NCBI GenBank assembly: GCA_018267825.1 | Contig: JAFDXR010000011.1 | Coordinates: forward strand, 62,001-126,000 | Direction: 5' to 3' | Source of the DNA: Bacteroidota bacterium | GTDB taxonomy: Bacteria > Bacteroidota > Bacteroidia > B-17B0 > Aurantibacillaceae | DNA: 64,000 bases | Part shown: positions 1 through 8,618 of the stretch, in pieces | Numbering within the stretch: position 1 is the first letter of the stretch | How the letters are laid out: each line of letters opens with the position of its first letter | The notes under the pieces: model-generated | The model's input: only the letters and a program-made list of their open reading frames with translations | Databases searched by the model: none | What the model was told of the DNA's origin: nothing | Program-made: the position numbers and the translations under genes

Positions 1-227
1 AAACACACAAACTGGAAACCGGCATTGGGTACACACCATTAATACGAACTTACAGAGGTGACTTTTATGACCTGAATAATTACACCGGTTTTCGTGTAGG
101 GTACCGTTATCAGCCTCCGAAAGAAGACTTCTTCTTTAAAGTCGGGGTTTTACTGGCGCGAAATATCGATCCGTATATTTCACGTTCCTTTATCACCGCA
201 GGTATTGCTTTTGGTCATTCATTTTAA
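1..227 (+). CDS. C-terminal end of a probable outer-membrane beta-barrel protein (partial)
   Basis: This reading frame is open from the window edge (codons from base 3) to a TAA at 225-227 and encodes about 74 residues. The sequence alternates polar and hydrophobic residues in strand-like blocks and ends in phenylalanine, as outer-membrane barrels commonly do. The start lies outside the window, so the family cannot be named. The next gene begins 10 bases downstream, so the two may be co-transcribed. Confidence 0.6.
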   Translation, partial: THKLETGIGYTPLIRTYRGDFYDLNNYTGFRVGYRYQPPKEDFFFKVGVLLARNIDPYISRSFITAGIAFGHSF

Positions 228-237
228 AACTCATCCT

Positions 238-612
238 ATGAAATTCATCCTCAGCACATTATTTTGCCTCACCCTTTTTTTGTTGGGTAGTTGTAAGAAA
301 GATTATCCGAAAGATATACCAACCTGGCTCAAACATGACATTGCCCAACTGAAACGAACCGGCTCCTGCCCAAAACGCCAGGCCTGTATTCAAGGAGCGG
401 GCATCTGGATCGAAGAATGTAAGGAAAGCACAACCAATACCACCTTATACAGATTTGGCAGTATTGATCCGGATGCTTACGACTATTATTCTGCGGATGG
501 TGTATATGTTGGCACAAGTAGCACCTGGACAAATTCTCCTACAATGGGGCCATACCTCAATGCCAACATTTATGTTACCCGCAAAATCTGGACGGCGCAA
601 GGTTGCAAATAG
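238..612 (+). CDS. Small predicted lipoprotein, unknown function
   Basis: The 124-residue product starts with a lipoprotein signal: a short basic start, a Leu/Phe-rich core and then LLGSC, so Cys would be lipidated at about residue 18. I chose the ATG at 238 because it begins the signal peptide. An in-frame upstream start at 205 would overlap the preceding gene and spoil the signal. The mature part has several cysteines, including CPKRQACIQG and two later ones, which suggests disulphides in the periplasm. I do not recognise a family. Confidence 0.65.
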   Translation: MKFILSTLFCLTLFLLGSCKKDYPKDIPTWLKHDIAQLKRTGSCPKRQACIQGAGIWIEECKESTTNTTLYRFGSIDPDAYDYYSADGVYVGTSSTWTNSPTMGPYLNANIYVTRKIWTAQGCK

Positions 613-714
613 AACATTCGGGGGCAACACCGGTTAATGGAAACACAGGAACAACCAAACAAAATCTCATTATATTTACGCTGTATGTATAATCCAATAG
701 CAGCGTACAACACT

Positions 715-1287
715 ATGAAAGTAAAATTTCTTGTTCTCGTTTTTTCTATACTGGGAATTAGCAGCACGCTGGCTCAGTCTAAAGGGACAAAATTTTCTGA
801 CAATGAAAAATTCGGAAAATATTATCAGATCGCCTCTACCGGTGTCTATGCCCCATTCCCCGGAGAACCCCATATTTCGCCTGTTCAGGACAATTTCATG
901 CTGACAACAGCCAGCTATCAATATGCTTATCCTGAAAAAGGCACACACACCAATTATCTGTATGGAGTAGATGTTTACACTTTTAAAAATGACACCCTCT
1001 TAAAAAGTGATGATGCAAAAGTTGCTCATATAGCCAGGAGCATGAGTTACTTTCTGGAGACCATGCAACATGGGAAAATGCTCAGGAATGAAAATGGTCG
1101 TTTTCAGGAAGCTCCATGTGTATGGCAAAAAACAAAAATAAGTCTGCCTGAATTGGGTGAAATTTACATTAACGCCGTTATTTTTTCACATAATAAAACC
1201 GTCATCCGAATATATACATTTACGCCTTTAGAGAAAGATGACAATGCACTTATAGAAGCCTACTTCAATTCGGTAAAGTATCAATAA
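715..1287 (+). CDS. Secreted or periplasmic protein of unknown function
   Basis: The ATG at 715 gives a 190-residue protein with a clear signal peptide: a Lys-containing start, a hydrophobic stretch, then a cleavage-like LAQ before SKG at about residue 20. A start at 637 is open in frame but would bury the signal, so it is rejected. The mature region has no motif I recognise. It lies between a small lipoprotein gene and a TPR protein gene on the same strand, with gaps of about 100 bases on each side. Confidence 0.55.
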   Translation: MKVKFLVLVFSILGISSTLAQSKGTKFSDNEKFGKYYQIASTGVYAPFPGEPHISPVQDNFMLTTASYQYAYPEKGTHTNYLYGVDVYTFKNDTLLKSDDAKVAHIARSMSYFLETMQHGKMLRNENGRFQEAPCVWQKTKISLPELGEIYINAVIFSHNKTVIRIYTFTPLEKDDNALIEAYFNSVKYQ

Positions 1288-1409
1288 CTACCACCTACAC
1301 ACTGTCTACCGGAAGTGGCAGCAAAAAAATTGCGGAAATCAATTGATATGATATCTTTATAATAGAGATTAGCTTTTCCGGCAACAGTCTCTGGCTAATT
1401 ACGTTTTTC

Positions 1410-3446
1410 ATGAAACAAAAAACCCTTGAAATCATTGCTTTCAGTTTGTTCCTTCTCGCTTTAATTTCTTTAAGAACCGAGAGTTCAATAGCTTATGCAT
1501 TTTCCATCATCATTCGCTTAATTCTGTTTCTGCTATTTTCAATCGGAGGGTATTTAATATTCAACGCTCCACAGGAAATACGCTTTGGAAGATTTCTATC
1601 TGTATTAAACGGAATCATCCTTGGTGTTGTCTGTTTTTTCATCCTCGAGGTCATAACGGTATCCGTTATTTACAACTCCAAATTAATTTGGTCCATAATT
1701 TCTATTATATCCATTTTGATTGCAATTCTAATGCTGATTTTATTCCTAAGTAACTATGGAAAAAAAGAAGTTAAATCTTATCTCAGAGCTGTTGTTATCC
1801 GCAACAGCGTGCCATTAATTTTTCTTGTTTTACTTACACTTCTACCAAATAAATTTCGCACAACCATTTTCTATGGGTCGAACTCCAATAAATACAAGAG
1901 TATTCTGCAAGAAGAATGTATCCAAAATGCATTCGAACAGGCTGAACGGAATGAGACTGATAAATCGGTTGAATCAGCACTTCTAGCTATACACTATGGG
2001 CGAGTACGTGAGGACACATTAGAAGAACTTTATCAAAGTTCTTTAAATGCACTTGGGTACTCATATTACATAGCCGGACAATATGAAAAATCAGATTCCG
2101 TATTCCGATGCGTGCTTGCACTTTCCAATTCTCTGTTTTCTGAGCCAACACACCAATACCATACAGCCATATATTATATGGGGCTTAATTACTCTGCTTA
2201 TGGATCATACAGGCAATCCGATTCATTGCTGCAAATCTGCCTTGAACAGTCATATGATCCTTCGAAGAAGGCGGACATTTTTCAACGACTGGCGTATAAT
2301 GCCAATTGCAGAGGGCAGTTAAAAAAAGCTGATTCGCTCTATCGGGCGTCATTAAATAGCTATAAGGACGCGGAATTTGAAAATTCAGAAAATATACTTT
2401 CTACGATGGAGGAAATGGGTTCTAACCTTGAGGATATGTCTATGTTTTCAGCCGCAGATTCTTTATACACACTTGCGTTAAAAAAAGCCAACGATCATTT
2501 CGGGGAAAACAGCAGTGAATCTGCCGTGATACTGAATTATTTAGCAAATCTTCATCGTGTTCTCGCTGAATATGATAAAGCACAAACATTTGCACTGAAA
2601 AGCCGTGAAATCAACAAGAAAATATCTGGGGTAAACAGTTCTCAATACTTGTATTCATGTTTAAATCTGGCATCTATAGAAATTTCGCTTTCCGAATATA
2701 ATGACGCAGAACCTCTGCTTCTGAAAACACTTGCAACGATTGAAGAGCACTTCAATGAAAACAGTCCACTTGCAGCAATCACCTATGACAACTTAGCTGA
2801 TATGTATGAAGACTTTGATGATTTTGACCGGGCGGAAATTTATACAGAAAAATCACTAAAGGCACGTTCCCTTTGGTATGGCAACTACCACCTTCAAACT
2901 GCCGGATCCATGAAGAACAGAGCCTACATCTATTATTGCAGGGGGAATTACGAAGTTGCTGATTCTCTTTACAGAAGAGCACTCCAAATAGAAAAACGAT
3001 TTCTTGGAGCAATAACACCCGTATACGCCAAAACACTTAATGGCCTGGGACTTGTAATGACTGCAACAAAATCCTTTGGAAAAGCCGATACCCTGTTTAT
3101 ATATGCTGCTGCTATTCTCAAAACAACAAAAGGAACCCGGCATCCCGACTATGGCACGGTGCTTCAGAATCAGGGAATCTTACTTACCAAAGAAGGTCAT
3201 TTAGATCATGCGGAAACCTATTTGAACAATGCCTTGTCTATTTACAAGGCAACCTTCAAAACGCAAAACACACTTATCGCAGAAACACTGATTCACCAAG
3301 CACGTATTCAATCACAAAAAAAGCGTTTCAATAATGCCAGGCAGCTTTATAACGAAGCGTCTGGGATATACAAAAATCTATTCCATTTCAAACACCCTAA
3401 ACTCGCTGTGATCGAAGCCGAATTAGCTGGCATTGCAAAGAAATAA
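1410..3446 (+). CDS. Membrane-anchored tetratricopeptide repeat protein
   Basis: This 678-residue protein has roughly five hydrophobic segments in its first 150 residues, including a Leu/Ile/Phe-rich run at about 8-50 and others at about 60-85, 90-115 and 125-150. A long helical region of about eleven kinesin-light-chain-like TPR units follows. The repeats show recurring A-x-S/T-L-Y, Y-x-x-A-x-x-L and G-x-Y-x-x-A-D-S-L-Y patterns. TPR arrays bind other proteins, so a scaffold role at the inner membrane is likely, but the partner is unknown. It stands alone, with about 120 to 145 bases of non-coding sequence on each side. There is no kinase or DNA-binding domain. Confidence 0.75.
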   Translation: MKQKTLEIIAFSLFLLALISLRTESSIAYAFSIIIRLILFLLFSIGGYLIFNAPQEIRFGRFLSVLNGIILGVVCFFILEVITVSVIYNSKLIWSIISIISILIAILMLILFLSNYGKKEVKSYLRAVVIRNSVPLIFLVLLTLLPNKFRTTIFYGSNSNKYKSILQEECIQNAFEQAERNETDKSVESALLAIHYGRVREDTLEELYQSSLNALGYSYYIAGQYEKSDSVFRCVLALSNSLFSEPTHQYHTAIYYMGLNYSAYGSYRQSDSLLQICLEQSYDPSKKADIFQRLAYNANCRGQLKKADSLYRASLNSYKDAEFENSENILSTMEEMGSNLEDMSMFSAADSLYTLALKKANDHFGENSSESAVILNYLANLHRVLAEYDKAQTFALKSREINKKISGVNSSQYLYSCLNLASIEISLSEYNDAEPLLLKTLATIEEHFNENSPLAAITYDNLADMYEDFDDFDRAEIYTEKSLKARSLWYGNYHLQTAGSMKNRAYIYYCRGNYEVADSLYRRALQIEKRFLGAITPVYAKTLNGLGLVMTATKSFGKADTLFIYAAAILKTTKGTRHPDYGTVLQNQGILLTKEGHLDHAETYLNNALSIYKATFKTQNTLIAETLIHQARIQSQKKRFNNARQLYNEASGIYKNLFHFKHPKLAVIEAELAGIAKK

Positions 3447-3501
3447 AATGAGCCTATAGTACGACACACATTTTAAGAAAAATGGATCATATACCACCCT
3501 C

Positions 3502-3533
3502 TGAACGGTTAACAATTCCTTCATAACTGTTCA
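3502..3533. promoter_or_regulatory. Imperfect 10-bp inverted repeat upstream of the retron operon
   Basis: TGAACGGTTA at 3502-3511 faces TAACTGTTCA at 3524-3533, which pair with one G/T difference across a 12-base spacer. It lies about 60 bases upstream of the proposed start of the WGR-domain gene, where an operator or the end of the upstream transcript could sit. A weak match to the Bacteroidota -7 box (TATTTTAG, 3565-3572) lies between it and the gene. The function is inferred from position only. Confidence 0.35.
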
Positions 3534-3591
3534 TCAAAAAATATGGTGATTTCAACCAGTCATTTATTTTAGCAGTAGCAATTTTCATTTT

Positions 3592-6500
3592 CTGAAACTG
3601 ATTAAATCCATACAACTGTTTTTTCAGGAGGGTAACTCCGATAAGGTTTACGAAATAGACCTTATCGAAACCAGTGATGACGCTTATGTCGTTAACTTCC
3701 GGTACGGACGGCGCGGCGCTTCCCTCAAGGAAGGAACTAAAACAGCATTTCCTGTAAGCCTTCACGATGCCGAAAAAATATTCGGCGAACTGGAAACAGA
3801 GAAGAGAAAAAAAGGCTACCTGGCTACAGGTGAAAACCCTAATTTTATAGCCGACATTTCGCCCGTGAGGCCTAAAAATAATGACCAGCGGCATAAAACC
3901 ATTCTCAAGCTGCTCAAAGCAGCATTAAATGATGATGAACACGAGAGCTGGCCATTATCAAGAATTATCTGGCGCGCCGGCGAAACAGGTATTACCGAAG
4001 CGACTCCGCTTATTATTAAACTGGCCGACAAAAAAGACCCATTGCAGCTTTATAGTTGCGTATGGGCACTGGGCCGATTGGGCGACCCGGCGGCATTACC
4101 GTTTCTTAAAGAAATCCACCAGCAACCACAGCCCTCTCATATTATTTCGCTGACCGAAGCGGCTATTCTGAATGTAAGCGACGAGGCTGCATTGTCTTCT
4201 GAAATAAAACGCCTTCAACAAACGCTGCCGGCAAGCCTTCAGCAGGCTATTCAAACCGGGGGATCGTTCCTCGAAACATTTATATCTGATCTCTTTACAA
4301 AATTCAACCAGGGTTCCGCCACCTTCCTGGTCACATTATATCTGGTATCCATCAAACAGGATACACTACGAAGCCTTCTGCTGAAAGGCCTGGCCGGGAT
4401 TCCCGTAAAAGCCGGCTATTTTAAAGCGATCCGCCAGATTTTCAAAATCAGTGAAATGCTCAACGATACAGCTGCATATGGAATTCTGACCAAGCGTCTC
4501 GAAGAGAACCGTGCCGGATATTCATCTTCTTATCAATATCTGGATGGTAAATGGGTAGATGTTGCTGCCGAATTAAAAAAAGAAGACAGCAGACTGGCAT
4601 TCTCTCAAAAAACCAAGGCTTATTTTGCAAGACGGGTTGTTCGCACATTACGACGAATGGGAACACTGGCATCTCCCATGTATACAAAATATGCAACGGA
4701 TATCTTATTAAGTTTTGATGACAAAAGAGATTTCGTTCAACCTGAAAAATTCGTTAAGACCTCTTATGTATACAATAGCCAGACCGGTGGCTATTCAACC
4801 TTTGAGAAAGTAACCTGGTACGATAGTTACGCTTCATTTGGCAGTTTATACTATATTCTATACGGACAAAGCTCGCGTTATATACTCAAACCTAAACGTA
4901 CACGCTGGGAATGTGTGCCTCCTTATACACCCGGTGCCACATTTGATCCCATGCGCGAAGAAGCATTCGCGACATTGTGGAACAAAGCGCCGGAAGATAT
5001 TATCCGCCTGCTTTCAAAGAGTTGCTGCGAACGGGTCAGTCAATTTGCCTGTTTTGTTTTTCGCAACAATGCGGCTTTCAAAACACATATTACGGAAACG
5101 CACCTCATTGAATTTCTGAAAAATCCTTCACTGCAGGTCCAGCTGCTTGCCTTTGAGCTTGTCAGAGATTTTTTTGAGACCAAAACTCCATCTTCCGCAT
5201 TAATTGCAGCGTTACTCCTGTCCCAGCCTGAAGACGCAAGGCTTTATGCGCAGCAATGTATTGATAAAGAGCCTCTGCGCTTTTGTAACGACACCGAGCT
5301 CTTGTTGATTCTTCTCCAAAACCATGATCCGGCTTCACACCAATGGCTGCAACAATTTCTGCTCCGCCATAAAGCACAAGCGTCTACACAAAAGGAGGTG
5401 CTTAATCGCTTTCTTCTTTCTGGTTTTCCGGCAGATGAAAAATACATCAGATCTGTAACAGACGTTATCGAAACCTGCTTCGCTGAAGCCATTCACGAAC
5501 TGGATCCAGCACTGATATTTACTCTCCTCAAAAGCCAGGATGTATATATACAAGGGTTTGCCGGAAGACTGCTTGTGCTGCGAAGAGTATCTCCTGGCCT
5601 GGTTCCCGACCAGATTATTTTTTCGTTATTGGAATCAGAAAGTAAAATGGCCCGTAAAGCAGCTATTGATTTACTGAACCTGGTCGATGATAAAGCCCTT
5701 TTGGAAAAACAAAGTCTTATACTCAGCCTTTGCCTTTCTCCACTTCAGGATGTTCGCCAGGCCGCGCAGTCTTTAATTGACAGGCTTCTTATCATTGAAC
5801 CCGAAGCAGGTCCGGGTCTTATTAACCTCTTCATCCCCGTTCTCACGGTTAAGGAAAAATATGAGGGGCTTCACCAGGATATACTCGGGCTTATTTCCAA
5901 CAAACTTATTACATACCTGAAGCATAGTTCCACCAAACAAATTCTTTCGCTCTGCACATCCCGCTACCTTGCTTCACAGGAACTGGGTAATATGCTCCTG
6001 CTTCAATCAAACCACACCTTCAGCATCAGGGAACTGAATCAGCTGGCAGGTTCCGCACTGATGCGAAACCGTGATTTTGTGAAACAGTATTACAGCAATA
6101 ACATTCAGAGAATCCGGGAAGAAAAAAAAGAAACCATTATGCTGGTTGATAACGGCTGGGGCGATGTGCGACAATTTGGCTTTGAGTATTTCAGAAAACA
6201 CTTTAGCGAACAGGATTGGCAACCCGAACTTTTTATTGCCCTGTGCGACAGCATTCATGAAGAAGTACAGGCCTTTGGCCGCGAAATGATCACGCGCTGG
6301 TTCGAAAAAGATAATGGATTCGATTACCTGCTCAGGTTGAGTCAACACCCCGACAGCCGCATGCAATTATTTGCTTCGGGGTTCCTCGACCGTTATGCAC
6401 GCAATAACCATGAGATGCTCAAAAAGCTGAGTGATTTCCTCATCCTGCTTTTATCGCAGGTCAACAAAGGACGTATCGCCAAAACAAGAGCAGTCCGGTT

Positions 6501-6717
6501 ATTAAGCGAAGAAGCGCTGAAACAGGAAGAAAATGCAGCGCTCATTGCTATCATATTCAACAGAATGTCGGCCACGGCATCCGTGCAGGATAAGGCCCTC
6601 TACATAGAAGCCATGCTGCGCATGGCAAAAGTATTCCCGGGCGTTCAACTCCTGTTGCAGATTCACGACACTCCCGTATATTCATCCAAACGTCACAATC
6701 ATGCTGTTCAATTATAA
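3592..6717 (+). CDS. WGR-domain and HEAT-repeat protein, retron accessory (ARM-type) subunit
   Basis: The frame encodes 1041 residues if it starts at the CTG at 3592. The first in-frame ATG/GTG codon, GTG 3865, would cut off a WGR domain at about residues 1-85 (LFFQEGNSDKVYEIDL, then the FRYGRRG core). The start LKLIKS fits the MKLIK-type beginning of such proteins. The rest is helical HEAT/ARM-like repeats, for example around LYSCVWALGRLGDPAALPFL. WGR domains in PARPs and in MolR/YehI-type proteins contact nucleic acid or partner domains. The gene overlaps the SWIM gene by 17 bases, and the retron RNA and reverse transcriptase follow. The domain layout matches the ARM protein of type XIII retrons as I recall them. 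Its biochemical role is unknown. Confidence 0.8.
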   Translation: MKLIKSIQLFFQEGNSDKVYEIDLIETSDDAYVVNFRYGRRGASLKEGTKTAFPVSLHDAEKIFGELETEKRKKGYLATGENPNFIADISPVRPKNNDQRHKTILKLLKAALNDDEHESWPLSRIIWRAGETGITEATPLIIKLADKKDPLQLYSCVWALGRLGDPAALPFLKEIHQQPQPSHIISLTEAAILNVSDEAALSSEIKRLQQTLPASLQQAIQTGGSFLETFISDLFTKFNQGSATFLVTLYLVSIKQDTLRSLLLKGLAGIPVKAGYFKAIRQIFKISEMLNDTAAYGILTKRLEENRAGYSSSYQYLDGKWVDVAAELKKEDSRLAFSQKTKAYFARRVVRTLRRMGTLASPMYTKYATDILLSFDDKRDFVQPEKFVKTSYVYNSQTGGYSTFEKVTWYDSYASFGSLYYILYGQSSRYILKPKRTRWECVPPYTPGATFDPMREEAFATLWNKAPEDIIRLLSKSCCERVSQFACFVFRNNAAFKTHITETHLIEFLKNPSLQVQLLAFELVRDFFETKTPSSALIAALLLSQPEDARLYAQQCIDKEPLRFCNDTELLLILLQNHDPASHQWLQQFLLRHKAQASTQKEVLNRFLLSGFPADEKYIRSVTDVIETCFAEAIHELDPALIFTLLKSQDVYIQGFAGRLLVLRRVSPGLVPDQIIFSLLESESKMARKAAIDLLNLVDDKALLEKQSLILSLCLSPLQDVRQAAQSLIDRLLIIEPEAGPGLINLFIPVLTVKEKYEGLHQDILGLISNKLITYLKHSSTKQILSLCTSRYLASQELGNMLLLQSNHTFSIRELNQLAGSALMRNRDFVKQYYSNNIQRIREEKKETIMLVDNGWGDVRQFGFEYFRKHFSEQDWQPELFIALCDSIHEEVQAFGREMITRWFEKDNGFDYLLRLSQHPDSRMQLFASGFLDRYARNNHEMLKKLSDFLILLLSQVNKGRIAKTRAVRLLSEEALKQEENAALIAIIFNRMSATASVQDKALYIEAMLRMAKVFPGVQLLLQIHDTPVYSSKRHNHAVQL

Positions 6718-8371
6718 ATTCAAAGGTGACACACAGGTGAGCCATAGTGCTACATCTACCGAAATGAATTTTTCGCCGGATGTGACACGTGAGCCTACTT
6801 TTTTTCACGGCGTTCTGAATAAACACATACCGTTTCGTGAGGCCGTTTCCGCATTGCATGATATTGTTGTATCCGATTACCGTTTCAAACCGAAAGATAA
6901 AACCGACTACAAAGCCTGGGCTAAAGAACAGGAAGATATCTGGCTGGCAGACTTCATGAAATCCATGCAAAATGCCGGTGAAAGAATCCAGGTCCTCAGA
7001 AAGGAACTGAGCGATGTGCGCCAGGAAAAAGAAAAACTCCTGGGCCCCTTTCACAAAGCCAGGCGCCGCTATTTTGATTACCTGTACAAAGCAGACAGAG
7101 ACATGTGGATCGTACTGGATCCTATCATTACTGTACATCCCGATGAATTGTTCTTTGAGTGCTTCAGCAAAGACGAATCATCCTATGGTCGTTTAAGCTG
7201 TAGCTACGAAGTATTTACCAATATCAACGATTTTAAATGCGGAACAACCAATATCGATTATTCCTCTGCACTGTATGACGAATTTCAGAAAATCCGCAGC
7301 TACAAAGAAACAAAATTTGTGATTGATCCGGGTGGATTCGAAGTGAGGACAAGCGATCAGGAATCATTCAAGGAAACAAAGATTGATGTTCCGGAAAGCT
7401 GGGTACGAGGCTTACTTCAGGTAAACTCTGCTATGATGCTCGGGGGAAGTGAGATAGAGCTTCACCCCATGGACATCTATAATATCTGCTTTCACCTGAA
7501 ACGAAAAAAGGAAAAAGAAGGACCGCGTTCACTGCGTTTTCAGCTTGCTCCGGGAAAACCGCTGCGTGTTATTTTTGAGCCCTGGAATTTTATACTGGAG
7601 TGTCCGCGCTCTGTGTATACAGGCGCACAAGAAACCGAAGTCCGCATATGGGGGCGGCGCAGGCTTCTCCTGCTCGAAAGGCTTATTCCGGTAACCAGAT
7701 CATTCCGGGCCATATTCATGGGCACAGGCCTGCCCTCTTTTTTCATTGCCGACATGGGCGATATGAGCTTTACACTCGGGCTCTCCGGATGGACTGCCAA
7801 CGATTGGTCGAATCAGGGAAATTTTGACCTTCTGGCACCGCGCATGCAGGTAGACCCCATGACAGCACAACAAGTATATTCCGCATTGCGAAAACCGTGG
7901 TTCAATACTGCAGATAAACTGGCGGGCGAATTAAATACCGACACAAAAACCGTGATGAGTGCTTTCATGACCTTTGCACAATCGGGGCGCGCTATGTACG
8001 ATATCAATAAAAAAGTTTTCAGGATCCGTGAATTAAGCCGGGAACCGCTGGACGGTTCAAAACTACGCTTTGCCAACGAGCGCGAAGAAGAAGCCAGAAC
8101 CCTCGCAGGAAGTGGTGCTGTAGAGATTACAGGTAACCAGACTCTGCCAAACGGAAACAGAAAACTCACGGGAACTGTTGCAGAAAAAGGAAAAAAATAT
8201 CATCCGGAAATTAATTTCAACACAGACGACGCTGTTGTTTCCGCGACATGTACTTGCCATTATTACACACAGAATAAATTATACAAGGGTCCATGCGGAC
8301 ACATGATCGCTTTGAACATCCAGTATCGCGAAAAAGAATTAACAACAAAAAAACTATTTAATATTTTTTAG
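6701..8371 (+). CDS. SWIM zinc-finger protein with winged-helix region, retron accessory (WHSWIM-type) subunit
   Basis: The 556-residue product ends with a SWIM finger of form CxCx12CxH: Cys517, Cys519, Cys532 and His534 (CTCHYY then PCGHM). Just before it, around residues 390-450, is a winged-helix-like stretch (AQQVYSALRKPWFNTADKLA, then a strand-rich FRIRELS). SWIM fingers bind DNA or proteins. The start overlaps the WGR/HEAT gene by 17 bases, which suggests translational coupling. The retron RNA begins 18 bases after its stop. A winged-helix SWIM protein paired with a HEAT/ARM protein and a retron reverse transcriptase is the reason for the type XIII assignment. I see no nuclease or ATPase motif, so the toxic activity, if any, is unexplained. 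Confidence 0.8.
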   Translation: MLFNYKFKGDTQVSHSATSTEMNFSPDVTREPTFFHGVLNKHIPFREAVSALHDIVVSDYRFKPKDKTDYKAWAKEQEDIWLADFMKSMQNAGERIQVLRKELSDVRQEKEKLLGPFHKARRRYFDYLYKADRDMWIVLDPIITVHPDELFFECFSKDESSYGRLSCSYEVFTNINDFKCGTTNIDYSSALYDEFQKIRSYKETKFVIDPGGFEVRTSDQESFKETKIDVPESWVRGLLQVNSAMMLGGSEIELHPMDIYNICFHLKRKKEKEGPRSLRFQLAPGKPLRVIFEPWNFILECPRSVYTGAQETEVRIWGRRRLLLLERLIPVTRSFRAIFMGTGLPSFFIADMGDMSFTLGLSGWTANDWSNQGNFDLLAPRMQVDPMTAQQVYSALRKPWFNTADKLAGELNTDTKTVMSAFMTFAQSGRAMYDINKKVFRIRELSREPLDGSKLRFANEREEEARTLAGSGAVEITGNQTLPNGNRKLTGTVAEKGKKYHPEINFNTDDAVVSATCTCHYYTQNKLYKGPCGHMIALNIQYREKELTTKKLFNIF

Positions 8372-8389
8372 TATCATTATAAAAACATT

Positions 8390-8401
8390 GGAAGAGGCAG
8401 T
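8390..8401 (+). repeat. Retron a1 repeat
   Basis: GGAAGAGGCAGT is the exact reverse complement of 8594-8605. Pairing stops at exactly 12 bp, because the flanking bases on both sides do not match. It marks the 5' end of the retron RNA and begins 18 bases after the stop of the SWIM gene. Confidence 0.88.
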
Positions 8402-8481
8402 ATTACATCTTGCAACCCGGTTCGTGTATCGCGATCCATGCCAACAGCTCAGTAACGCATCACTGGCCTGTTCTTTACTTT

Positions 8482-8554
8482 GCAATACTGCACCTACTGT
8501 ATCATTTCCGGTGAGACTTCCCGGAAGTGAAATAATACAGTAGGTGCGTATTGC
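8482..8554 (+). repeat. msd-type long hairpin
   Basis: The arms 8482-8502 and 8535-8554 form 20 base pairs with a single bulged T at 8489 (core GCACCTACTGTAT with ATACAGTAGGTGC). A second stem of nine pairs, one of them G-U, forms at 8503-8511 with 8521-8529 around a 9-base loop. An unpaired AAATA at 8530-8534 separates the two stems. This is the long hairpin expected to be reverse transcribed into the msDNA. Confidence 0.85.
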
Positions 8555-8593
8555 TTGAGTTGACCAATCCAGTCCTCAAGTAGTACGAAGAAA

Positions 8594-8605
8594 ACTGCCT
8601 CTTCC
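8594..8605 (+). repeat. Retron a2 repeat
   Basis: ACTGCCTCTTCC is the exact reverse complement of the a1 repeat at 8390-8401. It ends 13 bases before the GTG start of the reverse transcriptase, so the RNA and the reverse transcriptase message are probably made from one transcript. Confidence 0.88.
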
Positions 8606-8618
8606 TTTTTAAAGAAAC

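Larger units (their letters stand above)
8390..8605 (+). ncRNA. Retron msr-msd non-coding RNA
   Basis: The 247-base gap between the SWIM and reverse transcriptase genes has the architecture of a retron RNA. The ends pair perfectly over 12 bases (a1 8390-8401, a2 8594-8605). Inside lie two small msr-like hairpins: 8419-8424 with 8432-8437 (one mismatch), and 8443-8447 with 8468-8472, the latter with an inner stem 8450-8453/8462-8465. A long msd-like hairpin follows at 8482-8554, then a short stem 8554-8559/8575-8580 that shares base 8554. In known retrons the paired a1/a2 ends present a guanosine whose 2'-OH primes cDNA synthesis. The first G after a1 is at 8412, but the priming base is not determined here. 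Confidence 0.88.

Noticed and set aside
3487-3894. 135-residue open frame on the minus strand
   Set aside because: It runs opposite to the 5' part of the WGR-domain gene, whose plus-strand translation shows a real domain. The minus frame has no recognisable family.
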